From: Liolophura sinensis
Taxonomy: Eukaryota > Mollusca > Polyplacophora > Chitonida > Chitonidae
Assembly: GCF_032854445.1 (NCBI RefSeq)
Contig: NC_088305.1
Coordinates: 11,269,717-11,333,716 of the forward strand
Direction: 5' to 3'
DNA length: 64,000 nt
The notes under the pieces are model-generated. The model saw only the letters and a list, made by a program, of their open reading frames with translations. It ran no database searches and was not told where the DNA came from. Position 1 is the first letter of the stretch. Each line of letters starts with the position of its first letter. Positions 24,401 to 35,018 of this stretch are shown here, one piece after another. The translations under genes were made by a program, and so were the position numbers.

Positions 24401-25554
24401 TTTGTTCTGGTTTCATGGAGATGCTCTCTTTTCTGCATCACTGGCTAAGTTTGCGCATCTAAAACATCTGCATGTAATGTTATTCATGGAATCGCAAACT
24501 ACGTTTACCTCAAAAGGAGCAGTACTAGTTGCCATGACGACGTGTGACTTAATACATGTAGCCCATAGCCCACTCTGCACAAAGCCCCCTTAACGTTATG
24601 ACCACGTAACTACTATGATGACGTAATGCCTACAGTGCTGGTAGTTATGGGCTCTTAACGTTACGAGGGCTTCGTGCAAGTGGGCCCTGACCTCTTCTTG
24701 CTTACAGAAAGAGCCCCATGGCTGCATAGTGTTCTCTCAATAGAGCAATATGGGCTAGCAGTGTTCCAGTTGTCCTTTCTGTTGTCAGTTTGCGCCATGG
24801 CTTAACACATGCAGGTAGCTTTCAGAGTACTTAACCAGTGGCTTTACTGGGTATAGTGTTATATATACTGGGTTATGTGCACAACATAAACAAAAAAAAA
24901 AAAAAAAAAAGGAAGTGAGCTCCGTAGAAAACATTATAATCATTTTTCAAAGAGGAAAACTGTGATGTATATGTCCAAAATGAGTTCTGAAGGAGAAAAG
25001 CAATATCAGGTTTCAAAAATACCCAAACAGTAAGATTTGATATTTAATGATAAGACATTGATTCACACCTTGTAAAAGTGTAACTGTTGTAGCTCTTCCC
25101 CCCCCCCCCCCCCCCCACCTCTTTCATTTTATGTATATTACTGTAATTCTTCAACCTTTTCGCATGTTTGCAAGATGCTTTTTCAGTCATATTCTACAGG
25201 CATTATTCCGTGTAGAATGATAAAAATTATACTCTCTGTGAAGTCCTGAAATTTAATCAATCCAAACAATGTGGTTTTGTCACCAAAAACATATCATAAA
25301 TGGGAATAAATTGCACTGAAAGTTGCACTTTCATATGGGAAGAACTCCAGGAATTAGAGCAAGTCCTTTCAGACGCACACCTTTCTGTTATTAAGCAAAG
25401 CAATGATATGCTCTTGAGGTTCCCCAAATAACACAAGTTTAAGTGTTAAGTACCAGTGTTCATACATGTGGTGGTGAATTGTATATTGTTGTTGTTGTTG
25501 TTTTTAGGATTGGTGAAGGATAACCCCTACTCCAGGTTTGATGCCGACGCGTAA
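12489..25554 (+). CDS. PTTG1IP: PTTG1IP-like type I membrane protein (8 exons including an optional microexon)
   Basis: Coding exons: 12489-12642, 14079-14128, 14795-14903, 15628-15742, 17471-17536, 22620-22666, optional 23705-23719, and 25508-25554. All have GT-AG sites and consistent phase, giving 195 aa (200 with the microexon). Residues 1-22 are a signal peptide, followed by a Thr/Ser-rich stretch to about 50. A PSI-like cysteine domain has Cys at 53, 60, 63, 69, 72, 78, 93 and 103, ending ARWGIC. One membrane helix (about 107-131) ends in a cysteine cluster, followed by a basic/acidic helical tail (about 143-180) with EIRRKYG and a C-terminal NPYSRF that fits a YxxPhi sorting signal. Vertebrate PTTG1IP has this exact layout (about 180 aa) and binds securin; whether that holds here is unknown. 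Start chosen at the first ATG before the signal peptide (a second ATG follows immediately). Confidence 0.93.
13050..13190 (+). mobile_element. SINE family S1, 5'-truncated, plus orientation
   Basis: In PTTG1IP intron 1. Retains the body (CGGTTTCCTCCCACCACAG) and the tail motif TTCTTGAGTACGG, ending CAAATAAGTAAATCAATC. The tRNA head is missing. Confidence 0.75.
13191..14078. other. Rest of PTTG1IP intron 1
   Basis: A short C-rich tract near 13330 and AT-rich DNA. The 85-codon frame at 13523-13780 and the antisense frame overlapping it show no recognisable domain. Nothing else supported. Confidence 0.6.
14430..14613 (+). mobile_element. SINE family S1, partial, plus orientation
   Basis: In PTTG1IP intron 2. 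Begins inside the head (TTCAGCTCATGCTG), has GGTTTCCTCCCACCATAATG and ends GTAAAACACC...ATAAATAAATAAATAAA. Confidence 0.8.
15385..15575 (+). mobile_element. SINE family S1, old diverged copy
   Basis: In PTTG1IP intron 3, just upstream of the exon encoding the membrane helix. Recognisable from CCAGGAGCCTGTCATCACTG (head) through GGGAAGGTCAGCC and ATTCTTGATTACGGCGCAAG (tail). Many substitutions. Confidence 0.6.
15788..16640 (+). repeat. 48-bp minisatellite in PTTG1IP intron 4
   Basis: About 17 copies of a 48-bp unit containing GACAGGTAGATAGACGTACA and GCATAGCAAGTAAAGCCAGA. The array starts only about 45 bases after the exon 4 donor. Later units switch to a GCATAGAGAGTAAAACC variant. The minus-strand frame of 214 codons is a 16-residue periodic translation of the repeat and is not a gene. 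Confidence 0.9.
16663..16872 (+). mobile_element. TA-flanked TIR element (family B MITE)
   Basis: Left end TAATTCCTCAACTTTTG, right end GCGAAAAGGTTGAAGAATTA, so the ends are inverted repeats flanked by TA, as for Tc1/mariner-type MITEs. The interior has GATTTGATTTTGGAGAC and ACAGAATAATGTCTTCAG, both shared with copies at 25144, 31385, 33778, 39535 and 62176. No transposase. Confidence 0.7.
16873..17470. other. Rest of PTTG1IP intron 4
   Basis: AT-rich. Contains a second dispersed repeat (about 16985-17215, core GACCTAAAATTTCACCCATG) whose relative lies at 36118-36345. Otherwise nothing supported until the exon 5 acceptor. Confidence 0.5.
17835..21920 (+). repeat. 109-bp satellite array (about 37 copies) in PTTG1IP intron 5
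   Basis: The period of 109 bases is fixed by unit starts at 18061 and 18170. Each unit carries GGCTAAATAAAATGCC and, about 60 bases on, its inverted complement (GGC[A/G]TTTTATTTAGCC), plus a small palindrome TTACACTACTCGTGTAA. Two interleaved variants differ at CTCGTG/CTTATG, CAGCA/CGGCG and TCTGG/TCAGG. Units are highly similar, so the array is young or homogenised. Each unit has AATAAA on both strands. The array accounts for about 4.1 kb of the 5.1-kb intron. Confidence 0.95.
21921..22619. other. End of PTTG1IP intron 5
   Basis: AT-rich single-copy DNA. 22262-22350 has GACCCGGGTTCATCCTC, reminiscent of a degraded tRNA-headed SINE, but no convincing A box. A poly-T tract precedes the exon 6 acceptor. 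Confidence 0.4.
22667..24008. other. PTTG1IP intron 6 and start of the last intron
   Basis: No repeat array or gene. The candidate microexon at 23705-23719 is the only functional-looking item. Confidence 0.5.
23705..23719 (+). other. PTTG1IP: Candidate 15-nt cassette microexon of the PTTG1IP-like gene
   Basis: A long pyrimidine tract ends TTACCTCACCAG, followed by 15 bases and a strong GTAAGT donor. The 15 bases keep phase 1 on both sides and would insert IEIKG between KYG and LVKDNPY. Skipping it gives the junction expected from vertebrate PTTG1IP, so it is probably alternative if it is real. Confidence 0.5.
24009..24122 (+). repeat. (TG)n microsatellite with TATG interruptions
   Basis: Imperfect TG dinucleotide run in the last PTTG1IP intron. 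The three overlapping frames here, with runs of Cys/Val or His/Thr, come only from this. Confidence 0.95.
24566..24686. mobile_element. Fold-back MITE (family F)
   Basis: A palindromic unit: GCCCACTCTGCACAAAGCCC at the left pairs with GGGCTTCGTGCAAGTGGGC at the right, and inner TTAACGTTATGACCACG pairs partly with TAACGTTACGAGG. A relative with the same inner CACGTAAC...ATGG motif lies at 37117-37246. No coding capacity. Confidence 0.6.
24687..25143. other. Intron segment with A and C homopolymers
   Basis: Poly-A near 24890 and poly-C near 25099, both likely length-variable. Nothing else supported. Confidence 0.6.
25144..25356 (-). mobile_element. TIR element family B, just upstream of the last PTTG1IP exon
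   Basis: Starts TAATTCTTCAACCTTTTCGC and ends GGAATTA. Reverse orientation relative to 16663-16872, sharing the interior motifs in order. Its right end is about 150 bases from the exon 8 acceptor. Confidence 0.65.
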
Positions 25555-27295
25555 GCTGTGTGAAGCGAGGAGACAGACATGAAGCAGTGATCATCTTTAC
25601 CGCATCCAGTTCTGTCACGTCGTTGGCTTGCGCTTGAAGAAATTTTCTTTTTTTTGTCAAGTTTTTGATTTTTTTTTTCATTAATATTGTCGCTTTATTG
25701 GGCTTTATGGACAATGAGATATTGATAAATACAGTCGCTCATATTGTTAGCTCTGTGTGAAATGTATGTTGGGGGAATCAAACATGCTGGGATAGAGTTG
25801 TGTCCCTTCGTGTGGGTAATCTTCATCCATATCCACGTAGGGTTTCTTTCAAATGTTCCTTAAAGTCACTACAGAAGACTGAATCAGTGCAAGTTCATAA
25901 TGATTTCAAGAGGGACTTCCCTGAAGCGAGGTTTGTGCAGGCCGGGTAGATTGGATTTAAATTGTGGAATGCTAGTCTTAATTTAAGAGGGCTGGAGGCA
26001 GGGGTGGGGTGTGGGCGGGCACTTAATAAATAACATAAATACAGTTTGTCATGGACTATAGCAGTTCAGTCATGGGATCAGATGAAGGAGTGGAACACAC
26101 TCATTGAATCTTCATACACATTCTTGACATATCACAGATTTGCATTAAGATCACTCAATGAAATTCAGTCGTAGGAATTAATTAATAGAGTTAAGTAACA
26201 TGCGCACTGCATTCACAGGCCTGGAAATAGTTTTCCAGTTGGTGCAGGGTATACTGAGAAATTTATCTTCAGCTGCTCACAATATTAAAAAGGTTACACT
26301 GTTATGTTGTTGTTGCAGGAGATTGCACTTGTCCTACTGCTTAACCCGGGCTTGCATTCATCATCGAAACTGTCCAAGAAAAATGTTCAGAATTTAGCAT
26401 TTGTTAAAGTTGCTCGTACCACAGCCTCCAGAATTGCTTCAGTTTTGAATTTCTGAGTTGCCAATTTTGTGACGAGATTTACATCCTGAAAAAGTATTTA
26501 GATCACTATACGTTTGGTTGAGGGTTTATACCATCCTGTATTAAAACGGAGAGTTAGAACAATACATGTGTGGTATTTTGAGTCCCTGTGGCTCAAATGT
26601 TGTCATGTGTTTGCATGTATGTATACGTAAAGAATATTTTGTATATATTGACAGAGCATATATATATATATATATATATGTATATAGATATGTTTGATGT
26701 AATATTTCTCTGAACGAAACGCTTTGATTATGTCCTGTTTCTCACTCGTACGGGGGACGTTAAGCTAGTTCATAAGAAATGTCGTGAGCACATTGAACCC
26801 GTTTGGCATGGCGTGAGTGAACAGAATTTAAGGCTTTTGAACCTTATTGTTTTCCACTGTTTGCCACATGTGTCAGCTACTCTAGACGTCTTATGCATGA
26901 TGCAACTGGCTGAGTCCAGCACTGGCAAACAAGAGTCAAACAAGACTCTTAACGCAAGAGTTAATTGTATACAGAATCAGCTCTGATTGGCTAAGTATTT
27001 GTCTTTGATATGTGAGGGGTTGTTGCAAAAATCTACTTCTGAACAACAACATATTTAATACCATTGTTTGTGAAACTAATTTGTGTCAACTAATGTCTCA
27101 TTTGAGATTCAGTTTTGTGGTGTTGATGTCTAGAACTATTTGGGAGTGGTCTAAAATTAATGGATGAATATTGCCTCTATTATAGGACTACAAATTGACA
27201 TAACATTAACTTTAGGCTCTGTTTCATAAGTATGTTTATGTATGTGTTTGTAACAGGAGCAGCTATCCAGTGCTTATACAAGCAGTAGTTAGTGG

Positions 27296-27372
27296 GATTT
27301 CCCTTTAGCTCAGTTGGTATAGTGATGAAGTTTGGGCTGAGGAGCTCAGAGTTCAAAACCCAGGTGTGACCC
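27296..27372 (+). repeat. tRNA-like fragment (SINE head remnant) in the 3' UTR
   Basis: TAGCTCAGTTGGTATAGTG matches an A-box arm and GAGTTCAAAACCC a B-box/T-arm at tRNA-like spacing. It does not fold as a complete functional tRNA on inspection, and its flanks do not pair well, so a SINE head remnant is likelier than a tRNA gene. Confidence 0.55.
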
Positions 27373-29196
27373 ACAGAGTAAATCGTTCAACTTGTACAGT
27401 AAATCATGCTTCTAAACATGATTCAAATTAAGCCTCTTTATATTGAAAGATGGAATTCTAAACGGACTCTAATAGCTCTTTTTCTGGCCAAAAAATGTCG
27501 GGCCAAGCATTGTATATGAATCCCATATTTTGGTGAAGACAGCGGCATAGTTCGTTAAATTTGATTCAAGGTGACCGATGTTGGAAAGCAGATGTAAAAT
27601 ATTCTTATATTATACCTAATATTTTTTTGTTTTTTGTGATTTGATATATTTTGGTATTTGCTGTGCTAACTGTTAATTAGCCATATATGTGTACATTTGT
27701 CACAGACAGACAATACCATTGGTAATAACTGGAGGTCGGTGCTTACGGTAGGACTAGTTCATATAAACACTTGTACAAAACAATTCTTCAAAGCTTTTGC
27801 TTGTGCAGGGGATAAAAATATATTTGTTTTTCTTGTCAGAGAAGTCTTTAGAGCAAAATAATTATATCTACATTATTTGTTGCCCAGCCTTGATATTCAG
27901 TCAGTTTCTTTTCAGTTGTTTTTTTTTTTTTTTGAGCATTTTGAGCAAAAATCTTAAGAAATTTCCAGATAAGACACACATGACACTGTCTGACATCAAA
28001 TGCTGCCTAGACATCAATAAGACGAAAATGTGTTTTGATGTTTGTTTGGAAGGCACACGTAAGATAACCACCTTGAAAATATATGTTTCAGCACCAAGAG
28101 TAATTTGTTTCTAAAAAAAAAAAAGCGTCTTTTTGGAGTGAAAGTTTGGGTCATTCACAATAGTTTATCTGAATATATGGTGTTACAGTTGTAGTAAAAA
28201 AAAAATTCAGCAAATGCTGATGAGGTTCTAAGCGGCAGTACATTACAATTTAAGACAACTTTACTGTCAAGTGTCAAATATTTTTTAATTATGTTTATGA
28301 ACATGATAAATTCTCTTTCGTGGTTTTATAGATAATCTGTTTGACGACAGCTTGCACCTCATTTAGGATGTGCCTAGAGAGATTCAAGCTTCGACTACAA
28401 ACTAGGCCAGCTAGTCTCCATTTTATGAGACTTTACCACTGTAACACTGATATATTCCTTTCTTTTTTTCCTTTTTTATTTTGTTTGTACATACATTATT
28501 CCTGTGGAGAATTGTTTGACAGTTGTAGTGCTAATTTTTGCTAACAGGGACAGAGATACGCAAATTTGGCTACACTTTTTCTTGATCAGTGTATATATAT
28601 ATATATATTTTGTGGAATATTCTTCGATGTAACAAACTATGTCAACATTGTAATATTGTGGAGCCTTCACACCTACTTGTGTACAGATAATCCCCCACAA
28701 CTTCGCTGAACCCGTTTTTGTGCGATTAATGGTGGTGTATTAATTAAAATGTACATTCCGTCTTCATTGTTTGACTAGCTTATATTTCTGGTCGTTAAAA
28801 TTAGTTTGTCATATTTTAAAATTTTAAACTCTTGTGCTTTATTCATGGGTTTCAGCAATTTGATGTTGACCAGTGTTTGAAATTATTGATTATCTTGAAA
28901 ACATGCCAAATGTCATTCACAGTATCCTGTACAAATGGTCAACTCATTTCTTACCCACACAAGTAGAATTTAAAAGACTAATTTGCAAGTGTTGTACTTC
29001 ATATTTTGTAAGATCTGGGGGCCTTTGTGGTCTGGTCAGAGATTAAGGTTGCAGTTGTTATCCAAGCAACCAAAACATTTAAACTGTCCAATCAGCATCT
29101 GTGATTCTGTCAAATTTGCATAAATATTGTACAGTATGTAACATAATTTCTACCACTGATTATATTGTACATCTATGATTGTTGCTGGAGAACATT

Positions 29197-29202
29197 AATA
29201 AA
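29197..29202 (+). terminator. PTTG1IP: Distal poly(A) signal AATAAA
   Basis: AATAAA about 3.6 kb after the PTTG1IP stop, followed within 70 bases by a change to repeat-rich intergenic DNA. Confidence 0.45.
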
Positions 29203-29271
29203 GAACTATTCTTATCCGCTTAGTCTAATCGTCCTTGCAATGAAGGTGGATCAGGTAAATCGCTGGCTCAA

Positions 29272-29419
29272 GGCCCAGTTGTTCAAAAGTGTATTAAGTC
29301 TTAAGCCCGATATTAACTTTAGTCCAGACTAAAGTGTCATGTATTTTGTATGAGGATGAGACTGGTGTTAAGATTTAAGCCTGGCTTAATTTTAATCCGC
29401 TTTCGAACAAACCGGCCCC
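29272..29419. mobile_element. Short TIR element (family G), 148 bp
   Basis: Starts GGCCCAGTTGTTCAAAAGTG and its right end, read on the other strand, is GGCCGGTTTGTTCGAAAGCG: imperfect terminal inverted repeats of over 30 bp. Related ends occur at 35801-36043. Non-autonomous DNA element. Confidence 0.65.
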
Positions 29420-30596
29420 ATAATTTTAAAGCTCGGGCTGGCTATTCGAGGACCATGAGCACAATAAAGTCGCATGTTCAAACCCATCTTGCACTGTTTC
29501 GATTGAAACTCGAGTCAGAAAGTCTGTCAGGTATAGTTGAAGGGCAGGCAGGAGTTCGCACCTGGCGTGTTTTGCCAACCATAAACCTGACTGCAGCCAT
29601 ACATGCATAAGTGAACTGTTCTTAGTGCAGTGTTCAACACGAGTCAAATAACCAGGTATCCAGCATACGATGTTGGTTTACTCTGCGCACTCCTCTTCCC
29701 CCACCCCTTTAGATCTGACCACTGTTAAATGAAAAACTCTGTAGTAAATTTTTCAGGTATCTAAAAAGAAAGAGAAAGAAGAATAATTGCAAGCTGGTTT
29801 TGATGTGAAATTTGTAATTTGAAGTCACACTTTAGAATGAGATTTGCATATTATCAGATAGACTTGTGTTCACATACCAGTCTTGCCATCTTGATGAAAA
29901 TTCACATTGAGTATCAGGATTTCGCAGTGCATGGTTTCCTCTATTCTGGGATATACAATTACACAGTGTGCTTTATGATACAGTGATCATACCTGTGTCC
30001 ATTTTTCACCACTTTGCATATCAAGACCGTAAGGTCTGGTTAAATTTTTTTTGACCAGCTGACCACCACTGGTATGCATATCGTGCTGGTCGTGTAGTTA
30101 AAATGAACTTGGAATTCAATTGAGTACGACGTTAAACCTCAAGCACTCACTCACTCAATTACCTTCTGTCTGACAGGGCCACGTTCAACCAAGACCAGGG
30201 TTTTTATTTTGTTTATTTTTTTTTTTTGGTCCTTTGGTTTGTGTTAGAGGATGTGAGCTATTTCATTCCATTTGAATTGTGCAGTTAGATTTAAGGGAGG
30301 CGGAAACTGGAGAGCCTGGATAAAACCATTACCCTTTGCCAGGTAACAATCAAATCTCCAGCTTTAACGCCACAGTCAAACTAGCGAGAACTGGATTTGA
30401 ACTCGGACCTTAAAGTACAGGCGCCATCAAGAAGATGTTATGCGCTCAATGTCAGACAAATGATATAACCATCTATACATTATTTATCTTATTTGATTGT
30501 TGTTTAATGAAATATTAAGGAATATGAAAACTGAGAGGATGACATAGATATGCAAACCATATTAGTGGACAACTGGTCTTCAATGACCACCGACCG
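29420..30596. other. Intergenic DNA between the convergent genes
   Basis: No gene. 30100-30160 is a SINE tail (GAGTACGACGTTAAACCTCA then CACTCACTCA). 30290-30430 contains a tRNA-like GGATTTGAACTCGG and looks like a degraded SINE. A poly-T run sits near 30215. Confidence 0.55.
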
Positions 30597-30960
30597 GCCC
30601 GGATAGCACAGTTGGTAGAGCGTCCGTTTCAGGACCGGTAGATCCAGGATCAATCCTTGATCGAGTCGCACCTAAGACTTTAAAAGAGGAAGTTGTAACT
30701 TCCTCGTTTGGCGTTCAGCATGAAGGGGATAGTGCAACGACTCTGGTTGACCCGTATCAGTATAATGGCTCGGGCGGGGCGGCTTACTTGCCTTCGGTAA
30801 GTCGTCTCAGTGAAGCAGCACTAAATAAAAGAGCGGTGGAAATCCGTCCTGCAACAAGGAGGCACATTACACATGCATGCACCCTAAGGATTCCTTCTTC
30901 GTCATATGACTGAAAAATTGTTGAGTACGACGTTAAACCCCAAGCACTCGCACTCACTCA
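30597..30960 (+). mobile_element. tRNA-derived SINE (family S2), full length
   Basis: The head GATAGCACAGTTGGTAGAGC is a clear A-box arm and GGATCAATCCTTGATCGAGT a B-box-like arm. A central domain of about 200 bases includes GAGGAAGTTGTAACTTCCTC and GGAAATCCGTCCTGC. The tail is GAGTACGACGTTAAACCCC then a CACTCACTCA repeat. A 5'-truncated relative lies at 61675-62003. It resembles the V-type SINEs described in molluscs, but I could not align it. Confidence 0.8.
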
Positions 30961-31035
30961 ATGACCACCTCACCACAATATGGCTGAAATATTGCCGCTG
31001 TGGCGTTAAACCTCAATCATTCGTTCATTCAATGA
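30961..31035 (+). mobile_element. SINE tail fragment (third tail type)
   Basis: CACAATATGGCTGAAATATTG and GGCGTTAAACCTCAATCATT followed by a CATTCATTCA-like tail. Only the 3' end remains, directly behind the S2 element. Confidence 0.6.
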
Positions 31036-31384
31036 CCAGAGTGTGCAAATAGCCATACGAGTGTAATTGTTGACCACTCATTGTCACCAAGATCCCAATA
31101 CCTGTGAGAGAGGGGGAATCTACAAAATCCCTGTCCAAGGCCAGTTTTGAACCTGCTCCTTAGATGTTTTAGTGACTGAAAAAATTCAAGCACAGCTAAT
31201 CACTGCAAGACATACCGCTTTCCCACAACAAGCATGTCATTACCCACCACTCAGTCAAAACAGGAATAATGAAAGGGCCTATAAATTTGAATATGCGACT
31301 CCCACTGGTAGAGATATTGAGCGCAATTCCAGTACGATAGTCTACTATAATGCTTCCACCTTTTCGCACGTTATCAAGATGTTT

Positions 31385-31708
31385 ATTCTTCAACCTTTGC
31401 GCATATGAAAGATCAACTTTCGGTGCAGTTCACACACTTTCAATTTGATTTTGGAGATAAAACTACATTGGTTGGATTGACCAGATTCAGGGCTTCGTAG
31501 AAAGTAAAATTTTTATCAATCTACACAGAATAATCTTAAACATGTTCTGAAGGCATTATTCTGTGTAGACTGATAAAGTTATACTTTCTACGAAGCCCTG
31601 AAACTGGCCAATCCAACCAATGTAATTTTATATCCAAAATCAAATTAAAAGTGTGTATGAATTGCATCGAAAGTTGGATCTTTCATATGCGCAAAGGTTG
31701 AAGAATTA
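31385..31708. mobile_element. 324-bp palindrome made of two inverted family B halves
   Basis: The left arm starts ATTCTTCAACCTTTGCGCAT and the right arm ends ATGCGCAAAGGTTGAAGAAT. Inner segments also pair, for example CAGGGCTTCGTAGAAAGTA with TACTTTCTACGAAGCCCTG, so almost the whole 324 bases is one long inverted repeat centred near 31547. Confidence 0.85.
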
Positions 31709-31763
31709 TAGGGTAGTAGCAGAAATCTGATAAAACAAACGTACACTTCCCGATAGTAACAAC

Positions 31764-31769
31764 TTTATT
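31764..31769 (-). terminator. DPY19L1: Candidate distal poly(A) signal of the DPY19L1-like gene
   Basis: TTTATT on the plus strand (AATAAA on the minus strand), about 4.9 kb after the stop and just before the palindrome at 31385-31708. Confidence 0.35.
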
Positions 31770-33777
31770 ATTGCGACAACAGAGAACAATAACAGCTGAA
31801 TTATGCCAACATGAACACAGATATACATATACACATTCAACAAGGTACACGTACTGTAATGCTTGACACACCCGCAGTGTGTTGCAGCTTAGTTTAAATT
31901 CAATGCCACAAAAACCTGGGTAAAATCATTTGCCTAGACGAAATATTTTCAGCGGTCATATCCTACAACATATAGGACAAAATAGGGAAGAACATAATAC
32001 CAGATAAGTTAACAAAAAACACAAATGTGACTATGATACACTACTGCACCCAACCAGAGTGAAACGACTCCACCTTGGCATATATAAGCACCTCTAGGTG
32101 TGAAACCTAGAAACCATAAACAAGCACCTCCCACCTTGAGGGTGTAGCAGGTGTTGTTGAGCACACAAAGTGTGGTTCTCTTTACCAGTGCCATTTCACA
32201 AATCCTTAAGTGTCACAGCTTCTGCCAATAACAGATCAAGTACAACAGCGCGATGTGAAGAATGAAAATCGGTGGAAGAGATCTACATGTACAAATTGTA
32301 AGATGTATGTATAGAGATTTTACTTGGAATTAAATTGCTGGTATAATAAAAACCTGATAGAGAGAAAATGTGACCACACCGCTTCCATACAACACAACAA
32401 CACTACTTGTAAATTAAGCCCAAAAGACTTGCATTACGACTTATGCATAACAAATTAGTGAAACAACTGCACTATACAAAAATACACTGCAGTCATTTCA
32501 CCTCCTGCTGTAGTCAACACAATGCTAGTTCGGTCACTGCACTGGTTCAGCAGTCAGTAACTGTACATCTTCAACATTTTAACCACTCAAGCACATTCTT
32601 CCAGGGCAATTTATGTCCAATTACTACAAAAACGATCCGTTTGTGTTATTATAGATGCAACCTTCATAAAACTGTGCAAATTATTTCTCTACACACTATA
32701 GTTTTCTAATAATGTTTCAAATATTGGTTGCAGAGGTTGAAGAATGAGGGTACTTCAACAAATTCTGCATTAAATATTTCTACAATACTATATTCATTAC
32801 AATATTAAAAAGTTTATGACTACATTATTATTATTATTATTAAGAAGTCAATTTAAAAAAAAAAATCCCGTATCAACTATGCAATTAACCTGTACCTTTT
32901 TTGATCAACTAAGAAAATAGCCTCTACCCAAAGTTTAGTTTCTACAACAGGCCTACAAAACGTAAGTTATGTCTTCAACCTGGGACTAATATAAGGTGAT
33001 TAGTACCAGCTTTAACAGAGCGAACTACAATTTTGTTCAATACACAGAATGAGATTATTTTCCTCGTGGATTCTGAATAAATGGAAATAAAATGTGTGAA
33101 CATCATGCCAAATATATATACATACATACATGTTAAAATTGACTCAAAATAAAACACAATCTGAATTACAAATGCGTGCAAAAAAACACGCGATTCTATG
33201 AACAGGAAACGCTTTTTATGAGAAACGCGTCATATTAATTTTTTTTTTTACATAGAATACTCAAAGAAAAAGAAATAAAATTAACAATGTATTTTTAATA
33301 CCCATATTTAAACAATCTCTTCACATTTAAAACTGCATTTTTTCAAAACATTTTCCAAAAAAAAACAAAAAAAAAAACATTTTATTTCTGAATCTTAAAA
33401 CAGTCATTTAAATCAATCAAATAAAACTGCCTCTGCTTGTGAGAAAATGCTGTAACATCAATATATGTATATACATGAACATCTTTTTGCAAATCACACC
33501 TCTTTGAATCGGTCTCATTTGTTCCAAGTCCAGTATGGTCTTAAACAGCTGCATAATGTATGTACACTTTCCACAAACAAAAACAATACAATAATGCACA
33601 ACAAGTAAAACCCATTAAAATATCAGGTTTCTTTACTGAAATAAAAAATAGAGCAAAATTTTTAAAAATGATGGAAAACATCAGCAGAAGTATTCTGCAC
33701 CATTTAATCTCCCGTTAAAATAATTTGCATAATATGATCATGAAATAAAATGTTTGTTCCTACTATCCTATTTACTG

Positions 33778-33976
33778 TAATATTTCAACCTTCTCTCATG
33801 ATTGCAAGGTGTTTATTCAAGCAAATTCTGAGAGCATTATTCTCTGCAGATTGATAAAATTATACTTTTTGTGAAGCCCTGAATTCGGCCAATCAAACCA
33901 GCATAGTTTTGTCTCCAAAATCAAATTAAAACATGCATAGTTTGCACTGATTATTATCAAAAAAGGTTAAGGAATT
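33778..33976 (-). mobile_element. TIR element family B, diverged
   Basis: Begins TAATATTTCAACCTTCTC and ends GGTTAAGGAATTA. The interior GTGAAGCCCTGAATTCGGCC and CTCCAAAATCAAATTAAAA match the other family B copies. Confidence 0.65.
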
Positions 33977-34782
33977 AGGGCACTATCAACGTACAAAGAA
34001 AAGAATCCGCATTTGTGGGGGTCAAAATAATACAGACAGGTAATTTTCTCCGAGTAACCGGTGAAAAGAAAAGTTACCTGCCGAACATGACAGGTTAATT
34101 TTAGGAAACTATTTGAGGAAATTACTGAATATTTTTGGTTCAAAATTGAGTAAAATCAAAAGTAGCATTTTTTTCAGAGTTTTGTATTTCTTTGAAAGCA
34201 GCAAGATGTTTATCCCCTGATATAGATGTATTCACAAATGTGCACAAGAGGATGAAAAATTACCTTTTACATACAACAGGTAGAAAGAAAAATGTCACAT
34301 TTTAACTCTCGAATTGGATATCTAAGGCTGAGAAGAAAGTTCTTCATCATCCAACCAGAAGTGGCTGAATTTTCCCATAGCTTCAACAAATACACGCACA
34401 AGGAAGTTTCTAATGTCACCTGCATTACTAGATTATACTCTCATGTTTTTGCTTAACTATAATTTTTTTCTCGTCACTTTCTATGCAGCTCTGAGAAAAA
34501 GTGACCCCCCCCCCCAAAAAAAGGATAACAACGATACCCATAATTTGGCTCTTTTTTTTTTTATTAAATGCCCCATATTTTTCCACAAATAAAATGTGAT
34601 CCCTGGTTGTGGGGAATACTTGTAAAATTAATAAACTTCTGTAAATATCATGGCATTTGCACCTGATATGGTGGTGGATAAAAATAAGAGATTTCCAAAA
34701 ATGACAAATCGAACAGTAGCATTCAGCAGTTAATAAAAGGTGGAGACTGGCGAGCCCACACATAACAACACATTCATAAGGC

Positions 34783-35018
34783 ATTAGTTTACAACAGTCA
34801 TTTTGCAATTTTTACACGTATTCATGTTTGCAGTAGAAAGTAGAACCTCCAATTTCCACTGCCTATTTTTTATTTAAAGGCAAAGAAAACGCTAACAGGA
34901 ATTAGTTTACAACAGTCATTTTGCAATTTTTACATGTTTTCATGTATGCAGTAGAAAATAGAACCTCCAATTTCCATTGCCTATTTTTTATTTAAAGGCA
35001 AAGAAAACGCTAACAGGA
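34783..35018. repeat. 118-bp tandem duplication
   Basis: 34783-34900 and 34901-35018 are two adjacent near-identical copies sharing GTTTACAACAGTCATTTTGC and AGAACCTCCAATTTCCA. The duplication includes the left end of the TTAA-flanked element that follows. Confidence 0.85.

Larger units (their letters stand above)
25555..29220 (+). other. PTTG1IP: Probable long 3' UTR of the PTTG1IP-like gene
   Basis: Follows the TAA at 25552-25554 without an obvious further exon. A proximal AATAAA lies at 26025-26030 and a distal one at 29197-29202. The stretch is AT-rich, with (AT)n runs near 26660 and 28590 and little repeat content apart from a tRNA-like fragment. Which site is used cannot be told from sequence. 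Confidence 0.5.

Noticed and set aside
25099..25117. Poly-C run as a G-quadruplex-forming element
   Set aside because: A pure homopolymer of uncertain assembled length; no structured G-tract pattern that could be argued further.
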